A DNA stretch of 64,000 bases from contig CATOSP010000002.1 in assembly GCA_951812625.1 (NCBI GenBank), forward strand, positions 620,001-684,000. The letters are read 5' to 3'. Origin of the DNA: an uncultured Dehalococcoidia bacterium (lineage in GTDB: Bacteria > Chloroflexota > Dehalococcoidia > Lucifugimonadales > UBA3495). A model generated the notes under the pieces. That model had not been told where the DNA came from. It did no database searches and saw only the letters and a list, made by a program, of their open reading frames with translations. Of the stretch, positions 32,681 to 41,463 are shown in pieces (within the stretch, counting starts at the first letter, position 1; each line of letters begins with the position of its first letter). Position numbers and translations under genes: made by a program.

Positions 32681-34240
32681 TTACTGTGACTTAAGCGCCC
32701 GTCCTGGCAAGGCCCCGGTGTGGCTCCCATTATCTATTACCACCTTACCGTTGACAAGCACAAAGTCTATGCCTTCGGGGAATTGTTTCGGGTCTTCAAA
32801 GGTAGCCTTCGCCTCCACCCGGTCGGGGTCGAACAGGACTATGTCCGCCTTCATTCCATCCCGCAGTATCCCCCGGTCGCTCAGGCCCAGCCGCTGCGCC
32901 GGCATGGCGCTCATCTTGCGCACCGCCTCCTCCAGCCGGAACAGCCCCTCCTCGCGCACGAACTGCCCGAGAACATAAGGGAAAGTGCCGTAACTCCTGG
33001 GATTGGGCATCTCACCGGTCAGCAGTCCGTCCGAGCCCACCATTTGCGCGGGGTGCCGCACGATGGTGCGGATGTTGTCCGGATTCCCGGTGCGGGCGAC
33101 GAACGCCACTTCCAGGTCTTCCTCTATAAGCAGGTCGCAGATGGCGTCAACCATACTCTTCCCCTGGGCGTGTGCCAGGTCTGTCAGGGACCGGCCCTCC
33201 CATTCCTTGTTCTTGGCCGACTTCACGTGGCTGAAGATATAGTAGTCGAGGGTGCTGCCCCACATCGGGTCCACCGATTCGCCGATCTCGTCCCGCACGC
33301 GCCGGTCCTGAATTCGCCGCAGCAGCGCATCCGGCCCCCCGGCGTGTACCCAGTAGGGGAGCAGGGAGTGAAGGATTGTGCTGGACGCAGCGTAGGGGTA
33401 CTGGTCAAAGGTCACGTCAAGCCCGGAGTTGCGGCCCTCGTCCACCAGGTCGATCATGCGCTGGCCCATACCTTCCACCGGGCTGTGGTAATGGGAGATA
33501 TGCACCGGAACGCCGCTCCGGCGCCCTATCTCCAGCGCCTCCCGGAACGGGTCCAGCAGCCGGTCGCCAAGAGTATACCTGGCATGGGTGACGTAAATCC
33601 CTCCGTACTCCTGGATGGCCCCGCAGACCGCCGCCAGCTCGTCGGTGTCGCTGTAGGCGCCCGGAGGGTAGGTCAACCCCGTTGAGAAGCCGAAGGCCCC
33701 GTCACGTATCCCCTGCACTGCCAGTTCCTGCATCCGTTGCAGTTCGGATGCAGTTGGCAGGCGCGCGTCCCATCCCACAGCTTCGACCCTGATCGCGGCA
33801 TGGGGGACGAAGTAGACCACGTTGCAAGCGACCTGCTCATCGAGTAGGTCCAGAAACTCGGCTACGCTGCCCCAACGGACATCCGACGGGGGAGTGCCGT
33901 TCACGGCTGACAGGTATCCCAGCAGGTGTTCCAGGTTCCTGGGAGAGGTGGGAGCATAGGAGAGACCGTCCATACCCAGCGCCTCGGTGGTTACGCCTTG
34001 CCGTAGCTTGGCGTAGTGCTCCGGCTGCCCCATGAGCATTATGTCCGAATGGGAGTGCATGTCGATGAATCCTGGACACACCACGTATTCCGAGGCATCA
34101 ATTACACGTGCCGCCTCTACCGAAGAGATATCCCCCCGGATTACCGTCAGCGAGTTATCGGAAACGCCTACGCTGCCTCGGAACCAGGTCTGCCCGGTGC
34201 CGTCAATGATGCGACCGTTTCGGATCAATATATCGAACAT
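32681..34240 (-). CDS. N-acyl-D-amino-acid deacylase-like amidohydrolase
   Basis: A 519-residue zinc amidohydrolase of the D-aminoacylase/dihydroorotase-like group. It starts MFDILIRNGRIIDGTGQTWF at ATG 34240, with GGGGGAG just upstream. The N-terminal beta-sandwich leads to GFIDMHSHSDIMLM (metal HxH), then GVTTEALGMDGLSYAP, YVTHARYTLGDRLLDPF, VHISHYHSPVEGMGQRM (metal histidines), MVGSDGLLTGEMP (the conserved aspartate) and the closing strand KADIVLFDPDRV. The family hydrolyses N-acyl-D-amino acids and related amides. It heads the minus-strand run into the acyl-CoA dehydrogenases and is divergent from an alpha/beta hydrolase gene. Confidence 0.9.
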   Translation of the reverse strand: MFDILIRNGRIIDGTGQTWFRGSVGVSDNSLTVIRGDISSVEAARVIDASEYVVCPGFIDMHSHSDIMLMGQPEHYAKLRQGVTTEALGMDGLSYAPTSPRNLEHLLGYLSAVNGTPPSDVRWGSVAEFLDLLDEQVACNVVYFVPHAAIRVEAVGWDARLPTASELQRMQELAVQGIRDGAFGFSTGLTYPPGAYSDTDELAAVCGAIQEYGGIYVTHARYTLGDRLLDPFREALEIGRRSGVPVHISHYHSPVEGMGQRMIDLVDEGRNSGLDVTFDQYPYAASSTILHSLLPYWVHAGGPDALLRRIQDRRVRDEIGESVDPMWGSTLDYYIFSHVKSAKNKEWEGRSLTDLAHAQGKSMVDAICDLLIEEDLEVAFVARTGNPDNIRTIVRHPAQMVGSDGLLTGEMPNPRSYGTFPYVLGQFVREEGLFRLEEAVRKMSAMPAQRLGLSDRGILRDGMKADIVLFDPDRVEAKATFEDPKQFPEGIDFVLVNGKVVIDNGSHTGALPGRALKSQ

Positions 34241-34451
34241 ACCGGCTCCCCCTTCATACTCCACAGGCCACGGCTGAAGGCAATCCCGGAAAATCGCCCA
34301 AAGTGTACACACAACCCCCGGGAGTAGCAAACGGCATCCGGCGACACTGCGCGCCACAGCTTGCCATGATAGCCGGTTAAGGCTAATATCTGGGCAGTCC
34401 GGCGGGTGTTCCCATTCCTCAATCCATCCGGACTTCAGAGGTTGTCCCGAA

Positions 34452-35297
34452 ATGCCCAGAGAACTGATCAACGGATACATGATGCACTTCGAGGACTACG
34501 GCTCCGGCCATCCCCTGGTACTCATTCACGGCGGGCTCGGGGGAGGCGACGGCTCCGCGGGAATGGTGAAGCACCACGCCTCCCCGCTCAGTGAAGTGTG
34601 CCGCGCCATCTTCTACGACCGGAGGGCCGCCGGGCAGTCGGAACCCCCATCGGGCGGCTACGACATCCCCAACCAAGTCGAGGACATGCGAGCCCTTCTG
34701 GTCAGGTTGGGAGTGGAGCGGGCCAATGTCCTGGGCAGCTCCGCGGGTGGACCCATAGCCACGAGCTTCGCGCTGGACCATCCCGAGATGACCAACCGTC
34801 TCGTACTCGTCAACACTATGTCCTATGCCAGCGAACCTGAGCGGCAGGCCCGCAAGCTGGAACTGGACGCGCTGGAGTCCCGCGCTGCAGTCCTCGGCAG
34901 GGAAGCCGCCGTGGCGGAGGCCCTGGAAGACCGCAACCCTGGGATGCGCGAGGCGTATCCCGAGGAGTTCCACCGGCTCGAGGTGGAGAACCTCCAGCGG
35001 TTCGAGGGCATCCTGCAAACCCTGCGAGGCTACCTGGACATCCGTGACTCTATTGAGAAAAGGCTGGGAGACCTCGCCTGCCCGACCCTGATGATCCACG
35101 GCGACGCGGATACCAGGATTCCTGTGGAGTGCAGCCACCGCCTGCATGAACTGATTCCCGGCTCCGAGTTGCACGTCATTCCCGGGGAAGGCCATGGCTT
35201 GATGACTAATATCCCCGATTTGATGCGAGAACTGGCGCTGGAATTTCTGAACCGCCCCGCTTTCGACCCGCAGCCATCTGCATCCCGCACGACGTGA
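34452..35297 (+). CDS. Alpha/beta-hydrolase
   Basis: A 281-residue alpha/beta-hydrolase-fold protein. The oxyanion-hole region is LVLIHGGLGGGDGSAG, and IFYDRRAAGQSEPPSGGYD is the usual strand-loop. The nucleophile elbow is VLGSSAGGPIA, the acid follows LMIHGDADTRIPVEC, and the catalytic histidine is in PGEGHGLM. Esterase, lactonase, proline iminopeptidase and C-C hydrolase activities are all possible. Start ATG 34452 with GAGGT upstream. It starts a plus-strand trio with a VOC protein and a benzoylformate-decarboxylase-like enzyme. Confidence 0.88.
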   Translation: MPRELINGYMMHFEDYGSGHPLVLIHGGLGGGDGSAGMVKHHASPLSEVCRAIFYDRRAAGQSEPPSGGYDIPNQVEDMRALLVRLGVERANVLGSSAGGPIATSFALDHPEMTNRLVLVNTMSYASEPERQARKLELDALESRAAVLGREAAVAEALEDRNPGMREAYPEEFHRLEVENLQRFEGILQTLRGYLDIRDSIEKRLGDLACPTLMIHGDADTRIPVECSHRLHELIPGSELHVIPGEGHGLMTNIPDLMRELALEFLNRPAFDPQPSASRTT

Positions 35298-35342
35298 ACT
35301 CACGTCAACCATCGGACGAGACCATCTGAACGGAGGACACCA

Positions 35343-35750
35343 ATGGCCACGGTAAGCATCGACCACATCGCCATGCCCACGGAGAACGCCGAAAGGCTCA
35401 TCGCCTTCTACAAGAAGCTGGGCTTCAAGATAAACGACGAGGAAGAATGGCGGGCTGGCAACGCGCGCATCTTTTCCATCCAGATCGGGGACTCGAAGAT
35501 CAACGTTCACCCCGAGGGCGTCATCGCCAACCTGCGCGGCCCCACGGCGGTCCCCGGCTGCACCGACATCTGCTTCGTCTGGGACGGCACCGTCGAGGAG
35601 TGCCAGAAGATGCTGGCCGAGGCGGGCGTGGAGGTCATCGCCGGCCCTGGCCCCCGGAAGGGCGCTCGCGGCGGCGGCGGGCATCCATCCCTGAGCCTGT
35701 ACGCACGGGACCCGGACCAGAACCTGCTGGAGTGGATGGTCTACCAATAG
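35343..35750 (+). CDS. VOC (glyoxalase/dioxygenase-fold) protein
   Basis: A 135-residue vicinal-oxygen-chelate protein. It starts at ATG 35343 with GGAGGA upstream, and its first motif is SIDHIAMPTENAERLIAFYK followed by KLGFKIN. The second module has GCTDICFVWDGTVEECQKML, and it ends SLSLYARDPDQNLLEWMVYQ, with the expected glutamate ligand. Spacing of 45 bases to the hydrolase gene suggests one transcript. The substrate is unknown. It differs clearly in sequence from the VOC protein at 13366-13809. Confidence 0.87.
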   Translation: MATVSIDHIAMPTENAERLIAFYKKLGFKINDEEEWRAGNARIFSIQIGDSKINVHPEGVIANLRGPTAVPGCTDICFVWDGTVEECQKMLAEAGVEVIAGPGPRKGARGGGGHPSLSLYARDPDQNLLEWMVYQ

Positions 35751-35856
35751 GGTATGTCCCTCACCCTTTCCAGAGGGAGAGGGGATACGTTACTCCCTCT
35801 TCCTCCAGGGAGAGGAAACAACCCACGCCCGCCAACGTAAATAAGGGAGAATTCAA

Positions 35857-37530
35857 ATGCCAACCATGACCGGCAAGGAAGCCTTGGCCCGGATGCTCAT
35901 CGCCGAGGGTGTCACCCACATTTTCGGAAACCCCGGCACCAGCGAAACTCCCCTGCTCGACGTTTTGCAGGACTTCCCCGAAATCCGCTACGTGCAGGCG
36001 TTGCAGGAAGGCACCGCCGTGGGCATGGCGGATGGCTATGCGAGGGCCACCGGGCGTCCGGCCTTCGCGAACATTCACATAGCCGGGGGTCTAGCCAACG
36101 GCATCAGCGCACTGTACAACGCCTACCGGGGAGGCGCGCCCATCGTACTCACAGCAGGCAACTCGGACACCCGGATGCAGCTTGCCGAGCCAACCCTGTC
36201 GGGCGACCTCGTGGAAATGACCGCCCAGTACACCAAGTGGAGCGCCGAGGTTCTTCATCCCACCGACATTCCCATGGCGGTGCGGCGGGCATTCAAGGAA
36301 GCCAAGACCCCGCCAACCGGGCCGGTGTTCCTCTCCTTCCCCTGGGACACAATGGATGAGACCGCAGATTTGGACATTGTTGCCTCCTCCCCTGGCTACT
36401 TCCGGATGCGGCCTGACACCAGCGCGGTGGAACGGGCATCGGAGATTCTCGGGCAGGCTGAGAATCCCATCATCGTGATAGGAGACCGGGTTGCCCAGTC
36501 CGGGGCCATGAACGACCTGGTCCGCTTCGCCGAGACCCTTGGTGCGCGCGTATATGCCGCTGCCTTCTCCGAGGTAAATTTCCCCACCAACCATCCCCTG
36601 TACAGTGGGGCGTTGAACACCAGCAGTCCGGTCACTCGCCAGCTTCTGGGTGGCAGCGACGTGGTGGTCGCAGTCGGGGCCAACGTCTTCTCATCCTTCC
36701 TCTACGTGGACGAGCCTTTCCTGTCTTCAGAGACCAAGCTGGTCCACCTAGACAACAACGCCTGGGAAATCGAGAAGATATACCCCACCGAGATCGGCAT
36801 CGTCTCCGACCCCGGCGCGGGACTGTCGGAACTGACCGATGCCCTGGACCAGTCCATGTCCGGCCCGGCACGGGAGGCGGCGGCTACCCGCAATGCTACT
36901 CTGGCCGAGGAGCGGCGCCGCTCCGACGAAGCATACAATCGCCGGTTGCAGGAACGGTGGGACAACAGCCCGATGGCGGTGGAACGCATGATGCACGAAC
37001 TGGCACAGGCCGCTCCGCCGGACACGATCATCGCCAACGAGGCCATCACGTCCAGCCCCGCTCTCATGCGGGAGTTCACATTCGACCAGCCGGGGACACT
37101 GTTCGGAATCCAGGGCGGCGCTCTGGGTTGGGCCATGCCTGGAGCGCTGGGGGTGCAACTTGCCAATCCGGGCAAACCGGTGCTGGCGGTGGTGGGAGAC
37201 GGCGCATCCCTGTACACGGTGCAGGCCCTATGGACTGCGGCCCGCTACAACATCCCAGTGGTCTATGCTATCTGCAACAACCGCTCCTACCGCATCCTCA
37301 AGGTCAACATGGACACTTACCTGCGCCACATGCTAGACGACCGGGAGCGGGAGAGCGAATACGTCGGGATGGACTTCGCCAACCCGCTGGACCTGGCAGC
37401 CATCGCCCAGGCAATGGGCGTTGCTAGTGAGAAGGTGGAGGACGCCTCTACCATTGGCCCGGCCCTCGAAAAAGCCTTCGCCAGCGGCAAGCCCTACCTG
37501 CTGGATGTAAGCATCGACGGCTCCCTCTAG
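35857..37530 (+). CDS. Benzoylformate-decarboxylase-like ThDP enzyme
   Basis: A 557-residue ThDP enzyme, the third in the window and the one closest to benzoylformate/2-oxoacid decarboxylases. It has FGNPGTSETPLLDVL (family GNPG-S/T), the activating glutamate E51 in QALQEGTAVGMADGYARATG, a histidine in ANIHIAGG (H74) at the place of the active-site His70 of benzoylformate decarboxylase, and the cofactor motif GDGASLYT...CNNRSYRIL. GGALGWAMPGALG is another family hallmark. ATG 35857 follows GGGAG. It may decarboxylate an aromatic or branched 2-oxoacid from the surrounding catabolic genes. A bidirectional terminator follows. Confidence 0.9.
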   Translation: MPTMTGKEALARMLIAEGVTHIFGNPGTSETPLLDVLQDFPEIRYVQALQEGTAVGMADGYARATGRPAFANIHIAGGLANGISALYNAYRGGAPIVLTAGNSDTRMQLAEPTLSGDLVEMTAQYTKWSAEVLHPTDIPMAVRRAFKEAKTPPTGPVFLSFPWDTMDETADLDIVASSPGYFRMRPDTSAVERASEILGQAENPIIVIGDRVAQSGAMNDLVRFAETLGARVYAAAFSEVNFPTNHPLYSGALNTSSPVTRQLLGGSDVVVAVGANVFSSFLYVDEPFLSSETKLVHLDNNAWEIEKIYPTEIGIVSDPGAGLSELTDALDQSMSGPAREAAATRNATLAEERRRSDEAYNRRLQERWDNSPMAVERMMHELAQAAPPDTIIANEAITSSPALMREFTFDQPGTLFGIQGGALGWAMPGALGVQLANPGKPVLAVVGDGASLYTVQALWTAARYNIPVVYAICNNRSYRILKVNMDTYLRHMLDDRERESEYVGMDFANPLDLAAIAQAMGVASEKVEDASTIGPALEKAFASGKPYLLDVSIDGSL

Positions 37531-37583
37531 AACTCTCAGCCCGCTGTTGGGACATATCTGCCGTCTAGCTAAGGGCGAAGTAC

Positions 37584-37635
37584 GGCCCACCCTATCGAGA
37601 ATCGGTTCCCATGCCGATACGGAGGGTGGGCCTTT
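37584..37635. terminator. Bidirectional terminator hairpin
   Basis: GGCCCACCCT (37584-37593) pairs with AGGGTGGGCC (37623-37632), and an inner stem ATCGG/CCGAT (37601-37605, 37614-37618) extends it; TTT follows. It lies between the convergent decarboxylase-like and dehydrogenase genes. Confidence 0.75.
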
Positions 37636-37684
37636 CTGGTCCTGAGAGAATAGACGTTGGCTACCCGGCGAGCCGCCTACCTCA

Positions 37685-38635
37685 TTATTCATCCGGGTGG
37701 GTGGAAATGAACCTCCCAGCCCTGTCCGGGTCAATGTGGTCGGCACGTACCTCGACGTTGGACTGCTCTTCCTGGAGCACCACGGTAACGCTGCTGTCCT
37801 TATCGCCCCAACCGCGGTTCATGGCCTGCAAGGCTATCTGCTCGGCCAAGGTGGTCATGGGCATCGGAACATCGTACTCGCGGGCCAGTTCGGTGGCCAG
37901 GGAGATGTCCTTGTGGGCCAGGTTGAGGGCAAAGCTGGCGGGCTCATACTCTCCCCGGAACATGGTGCGCACTAGTCCCTCGTGTAGAACCCGCATTCGA
38001 CCCAGGGAGCCGCGGCGCATACACTCCCAGACCGCTTCCGGCTCCACGCCCGCCTTGACCCCCAGCGTCAGCCCCTCGGCGATGGCCTGGCGCACGCTAT
38101 GGCCGATCATGTTGTGGACCAGCTTGCAGATGGAACCCGCGCCGACCTCACCGGCATAGAATACCTTGTCGCCGAATGAGTCCAGGATAGGTTTGATCTT
38201 CTCGTAGACCTCCCGGTCACCTCCCACCATCACCGCCAGGTTGCCGCTGGCCGCGCCGGACTTGCCGCCGCTCACGGGAGCATCCAGCACGTGGACCCCT
38301 TTCTGCCGGAAGATAGGTTCCAACTCCCGGATCAGGGTGGGACGGCTGGACGACAGGTCCACGTAAACGCTTCCGGGGCGAATCCCCTCCAGTATGCCCT
38401 CCGGCCCGGTGGCCACGGCCTCAACCTCCTTGGGGCCCGGAAGCGACGTGAAAGTCACGTCGCTCAGACCAGCTACTTCCGACGGGGAGTTGGCCAGTCG
38501 CGCCCCTCCCTCCAGCAGAGGCCGGGTCACCTCCTCACGCAGGTCATACACCACCATCGCGTAGCCCGCCTTCTGGATATTCAGTGACATACCCCCGCCC
38601 ATGTTGCCAAGCCCGATAAACCCTATCGTCTCCAT
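37685..38635 (-). CDS. 3-hydroxyisobutyrate dehydrogenase family oxidoreductase
   Basis: A 316-residue NAD(P)-dependent beta-hydroxyacid dehydrogenase (GarR/MmsB/GlxR family). The Rossmann motif is IGFIGLGNMGGGMSLNI, VYVDLSSSRP is followed by the substrate-binding DAPVSGGKSGAASGNLAVMV, the catalytic lysine lies in GAGSICKLVHNMI, and the C-terminal helical domain has FALNLAHKDISLATELA. ATG 38635 has AAGGAGG upstream. It probably oxidises a 3-hydroxyacid or reduces a tartronate-type semialdehyde; the substrate cannot be told from sequence. Confidence 0.92.
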   Translation of the reverse strand: METIGFIGLGNMGGGMSLNIQKAGYAMVVYDLREEVTRPLLEGGARLANSPSEVAGLSDVTFTSLPGPKEVEAVATGPEGILEGIRPGSVYVDLSSSRPTLIRELEPIFRQKGVHVLDAPVSGGKSGAASGNLAVMVGGDREVYEKIKPILDSFGDKVFYAGEVGAGSICKLVHNMIGHSVRQAIAEGLTLGVKAGVEPEAVWECMRRGSLGRMRVLHEGLVRTMFRGEYEPASFALNLAHKDISLATELAREYDVPMPMTTLAEQIALQAMNRGWGDKDSSVTVVLQEEQSNVEVRADHIDPDRAGRFISTHPDE

Positions 38636-38781
38636 CGTTCCTCCTTAATCTTCTCCATAACCTGACTGCACCGCGCCCACCGGACACGGGCCTATTCCAT
38701 CTCGCATTTCCCGCTCGAATTATATGGGATGCAACCCACTTGACCGACGCCAGCAAGGCCAGGGGCCGAAAGACCAGTCGG

Positions 38782-39288
38782 TCACCCCACATCAATTCGC
38801 CACAAGTGCCGTCCTGTAGCAACGCACAGGAGGATGAACAAGAGAGGAATAATGGACATCACGAATGGCTGCGTAGAAGGGCCATAAATGTACTGAAACC
38901 AGACGTATCCGAACGCAAAGGCGAGTCCAAGTGAGATAACGCAGTACAGCATGGGGAGGGATCGCCACCGGTCCGAACTGGCAGAGCGCGGAAATTTGTT
39001 CTGAGACAACACCCGATAAAGATTGACGCCCAGACATGCAAGCACAGCTACCGCACTTGAGTAAAGTAGTGGCCACGCCCATGGAGCGCAGAGGAACGAA
39101 TCACCGTTCCCAACGCAAAGAATCCAGATAAAAGGAAAAAGCCCCTGTACCCTAGCATCGAAAATATGATTGTAGCCATATCTCTCCCAAGAAATGAAGA
39201 TGACGGCCATCCCGAATATCCAGTTTATGAGCGTCAGACCAGCCATCGCAAAGAAAAAAATGGCGAAGGAGCGCTCTAGCAACTTCAT
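38782..39288 (-). CDS. Hypothetical four-helix membrane protein
   Basis: A 168-residue integral membrane protein with four hydrophobic segments: about residues 8-32 (IFFFAMAGLTLINWIFGMAV), 66-90, 110-132 and 140-160. The loops are short, and the C-terminus is basic (GRHLWRIDVG). No family is recognised and no catalytic motif is seen. Base composition is more AT-rich than the neighbours, which may hint at recent acquisition. It lies alone between dehydrogenase and nitroreductase genes. Confidence 0.65.
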   Translation of the reverse strand: MKLLERSFAIFFFAMAGLTLINWIFGMAVIFISWERYGYNHIFDARVQGLFPFIWILCVGNGDSFLCAPWAWPLLYSSAVAVLACLGVNLYRVLSQNKFPRSASSDRWRSLPMLYCVISLGLAFAFGYVWFQYIYGPSTQPFVMSIIPLLFILLCVATGRHLWRIDVG

Positions 39289-39336
39289 CCTTGGCCTGCC
39301 TGTAGACTCGTCAGGATACGGGGACTGGTAGAGTGT

Positions 39337-40938
39337 TTAGCTTCCCCTAGGAGGCTGCGGCATTCCAGCCCCTCGGGCCAGCGCATCCAGTTGCACCGCG
39401 ACCCGCGAGCGGTAGGGACGGACGCGGTTGGGGTGGCCTCGCTTGCCCAGTCCCACCAGGAACATGACGCTCTTGCCCTCGGCATGAGGAGAGAAGAACT
39501 CGGTCACCTCGTCATCATAGAAGGTCATGCCCGTGGCCCCCAGGCCCAAGGAGTGGGCGGCCAGGTACATGTTCCCGCCCATAAGGCCCGCCTCCAGTTG
39601 CGCCGCCCGGTAGCCCCGGCCGCCCATACGCCGGAACACATCCTGGAGGTCGGCCATAAAGAAAGCTACCGCGCTGGAATCTCCACCCAACGCCTGCTCA
39701 AAACACAGGTGGGCTGCCTGTTCCCGGAACTTCCCTTCCCGGAGCAGCGTCAACTCCTGGTTCTCTACCGAGAAAAAGTATGCTCCCGGCGCCAGCGACT
39801 CCACGGCATTCACGACAAGGTACACGCCCTGCAAACTCCCCTGCTCCTGGAAGTCCCAGCGCATCCCCTGGGTGGCGAAGGCGAGAATGGTGTCAAACTG
39901 CGTACTTGAAATCACCTCGCGGGCGAAACGGCGGGTCGAGCCTCGCTCTAAAATTACCTCGGCCAGAGGTAGACCTGGTTCCTGCCCCATGGCCACCGGA
40001 ACGCCTGAACCGGCAGTGTCTCTCCTCTGAGGCGCGGACAATGTCGCGGATCTCCAGCCAGCTACGTCCTCCGGGGTCGCCAGCGTAGCTTCAGCATGGG
40101 CAAGCGTGACCTCGTCGTACCCGATTTGCTCCCCGGCCAGATTATACTCCGGCGTTATGTCAGGCAATGCGCCAGCGGCGGCTGACGAAGCGGGAACACC
40201 GAACACGGACCCAACGGTCACGATGCACAGGCCCGCTTCATCTGACGGGTCCATACCCAGCAGCCGGTCAACGTCGCTGTCCACGAATCCCACCGACACC
40301 CTTGACGGTTGGCCCTGGGCACGGGCAACGGCCAGCAAGTTGGAGAGGATGGTGCCGCAGTCCCAGAAACAGTAACGGTATCCCCGCGCCCGGTATTTCC
40401 ACGCGCTGCGCCAGAAGTTGGCGGTGCAGACTATGCTCAATGGCGCGGTGGCCACTTCCGGGTCATTCCCTGCAGCCCGCGCAAGCTCACCTCGGAAGTC
40501 GCCCTGCCGAAGTTGTCCCAGCGAGAAATCCAAAGCCGAAAAGTGATACACCCCGGCCTCCAACCCCTCCATGTCATTGCAGACCAGGTACAGGTCAATG
40601 GGATAGAGGGCTCCTGCGGAAGCTGCGGCGCGGTAATGCACCTCTCCGGCAGAGCGCAGGAACGCCTTGCGGACCAGGCCTGCTGAATAGTACAGAAGTT
40701 GGGCCACCGAAGAAACATTGGGCGGGGGTGAGGGGTCTGGAACTGTGCCAGCCGAAGCCATCGCCTCCAGCACCGGCATGTCCGGCGACGGGAAGTCAGG
40801 CGGCAACGGCAGCACCGGAACGTCCCGGTACGTCTTATAGAGGGGCGGCTTGGTGCGCAGGTTGATATACGAGAGCTTGGTGGCCTCGTGGTAGTCTCTG
40901 GCTGCTCCGGACCTGAAAATTTGACCCTGGGCGCTCAC
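39337..40938 (-). CDS. SagB/ThcOx-like tandem nitroreductase
   Basis: A 533-residue protein with two nitroreductase-fold halves. The first (about 70-270) has SSVAQLLYYSAGLVRK, YRAAASAGALYPIDLYLVCN and YRYCFWDCGTILSNLLAVAR. The second (about 325-520) has LERGSTRRFAREVISSTQFD, GVYLVVNAVESLAPGAYFFS and AAQLEAGLMGGNMYLAAHSL-GLGATGMTFYDDEVTEFF. Start GTG 40938 is only 3 bases from the EVE-gene stop. SagB/ThcOx enzymes use FMN to oxidise azolines in peptide natural products, but no cyclodehydratase or precursor peptide is visible here. A general FMN oxidoreductase role is thus equally possible. Confidence 0.85.
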   Translation of the reverse strand: MSAQGQIFRSGAARDYHEATKLSYINLRTKPPLYKTYRDVPVLPLPPDFPSPDMPVLEAMASAGTVPDPSPPPNVSSVAQLLYYSAGLVRKAFLRSAGEVHYRAAASAGALYPIDLYLVCNDMEGLEAGVYHFSALDFSLGQLRQGDFRGELARAAGNDPEVATAPLSIVCTANFWRSAWKYRARGYRYCFWDCGTILSNLLAVARAQGQPSRVSVGFVDSDVDRLLGMDPSDEAGLCIVTVGSVFGVPASSAAAGALPDITPEYNLAGEQIGYDEVTLAHAEATLATPEDVAGWRSATLSAPQRRDTAGSGVPVAMGQEPGLPLAEVILERGSTRRFAREVISSTQFDTILAFATQGMRWDFQEQGSLQGVYLVVNAVESLAPGAYFFSVENQELTLLREGKFREQAAHLCFEQALGGDSSAVAFFMADLQDVFRRMGGRGYRAAQLEAGLMGGNMYLAAHSLGLGATGMTFYDDEVTEFFSPHAEGKSVMFLVGLGKRGHPNRVRPYRSRVAVQLDALARGAGMPQPPRGS

Positions 40939-40941
40939 GAT

Positions 40942-41418
40942 TCAGTCGATTCCTCCCAGGGACAGCACCTCGTCCCATTCCTCCTTGGTCACCGGCTGTA
41001 TCGAGAGTCGCATCCCACGACGCGCCACGTACATGTCCTTCAGGCGCGGGTTGTCCTTTATCTCGGCCAGGGTGACCGGGCGGGTAAACTCCTTGTCCGC
41101 CTTTATGTCAATCATCAGCCAAGCGGGGGAGTCGGGGTTGCTCTTCGCGTCGTAGTACTTCTCAGATGGATCGAATGCCGTCGGGTCGAGGTAGGCCCCG
41201 CTGACAATCGTGGCGGTGCCGATCACTGCCAGGGGTTTGGCGTTGCTGTGGTAGAACAGCACGCCGTCGCCCAACTGCATATCATCTCGCATGAAGTTCC
41301 GCGCCTGGTAGTTGCGCACCCCGTCCCACTCGGCGGTCTGGTCAGGTTCGCCTTGCAAGTCAGTGTAAGAAAATGCCGATGGTTCCGATTTGAAGAGCCA
41401 ATAGCGCCGCTCCGCCAT
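40942..41418 (-). CDS. EVE-domain protein
   Basis: A 158-residue EVE (PUA-like) protein of the THYN1 type. It begins RRYWLFKSEPSAFSYTDL and carries EWDGVRNYQARNFMRDDMQL-GDGVLFYHSN, GTATIVSGAYLDPTAFDP and a C-terminal LGGID. EVE domains bind modified bases in DNA or RNA. Start ATG 41418 follows GGAGGAGG. It is translationally close to the nitroreductase gene, and the two occur in one minus-strand run with an acyl-CoA ligase. Confidence 0.93.
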   Translation of the reverse strand: MAERRYWLFKSEPSAFSYTDLQGEPDQTAEWDGVRNYQARNFMRDDMQLGDGVLFYHSNAKPLAVIGTATIVSGAYLDPTAFDPSEKYYDAKSNPDSPAWLMIDIKADKEFTRPVTLAEIKDNPRLKDMYVARRGMRLSIQPVTKEEWDEVLSLGGID

Positions 41419-41463
41419 ATCCTCCTCCCATCTCGTGTCGTGAAATCAATCAGCAGGGCCGCA

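Noticed and set aside
31618..33685. Two long plus-strand frames (337 and 321 codons)
   Set aside because: They are antisense to the acyl-CoA dehydrogenase and D-aminoacylase genes, whose motifs are unmistakable; the plus-strand products have no family signal.
34419..35747. Minus-strand frame of 442 codons
   Set aside because: It runs across two real plus-strand genes (alpha/beta hydrolase and VOC protein) and their spacer. A high-GC antisense artefact.
35757..35820. GGGAGAGG/CTCCCTC repeats as a terminator between the VOC and decarboxylase-like genes
   Set aside because: Several weak pairings are possible but there is no single stable stem with a T-tract, and the genes are likely co-transcribed.
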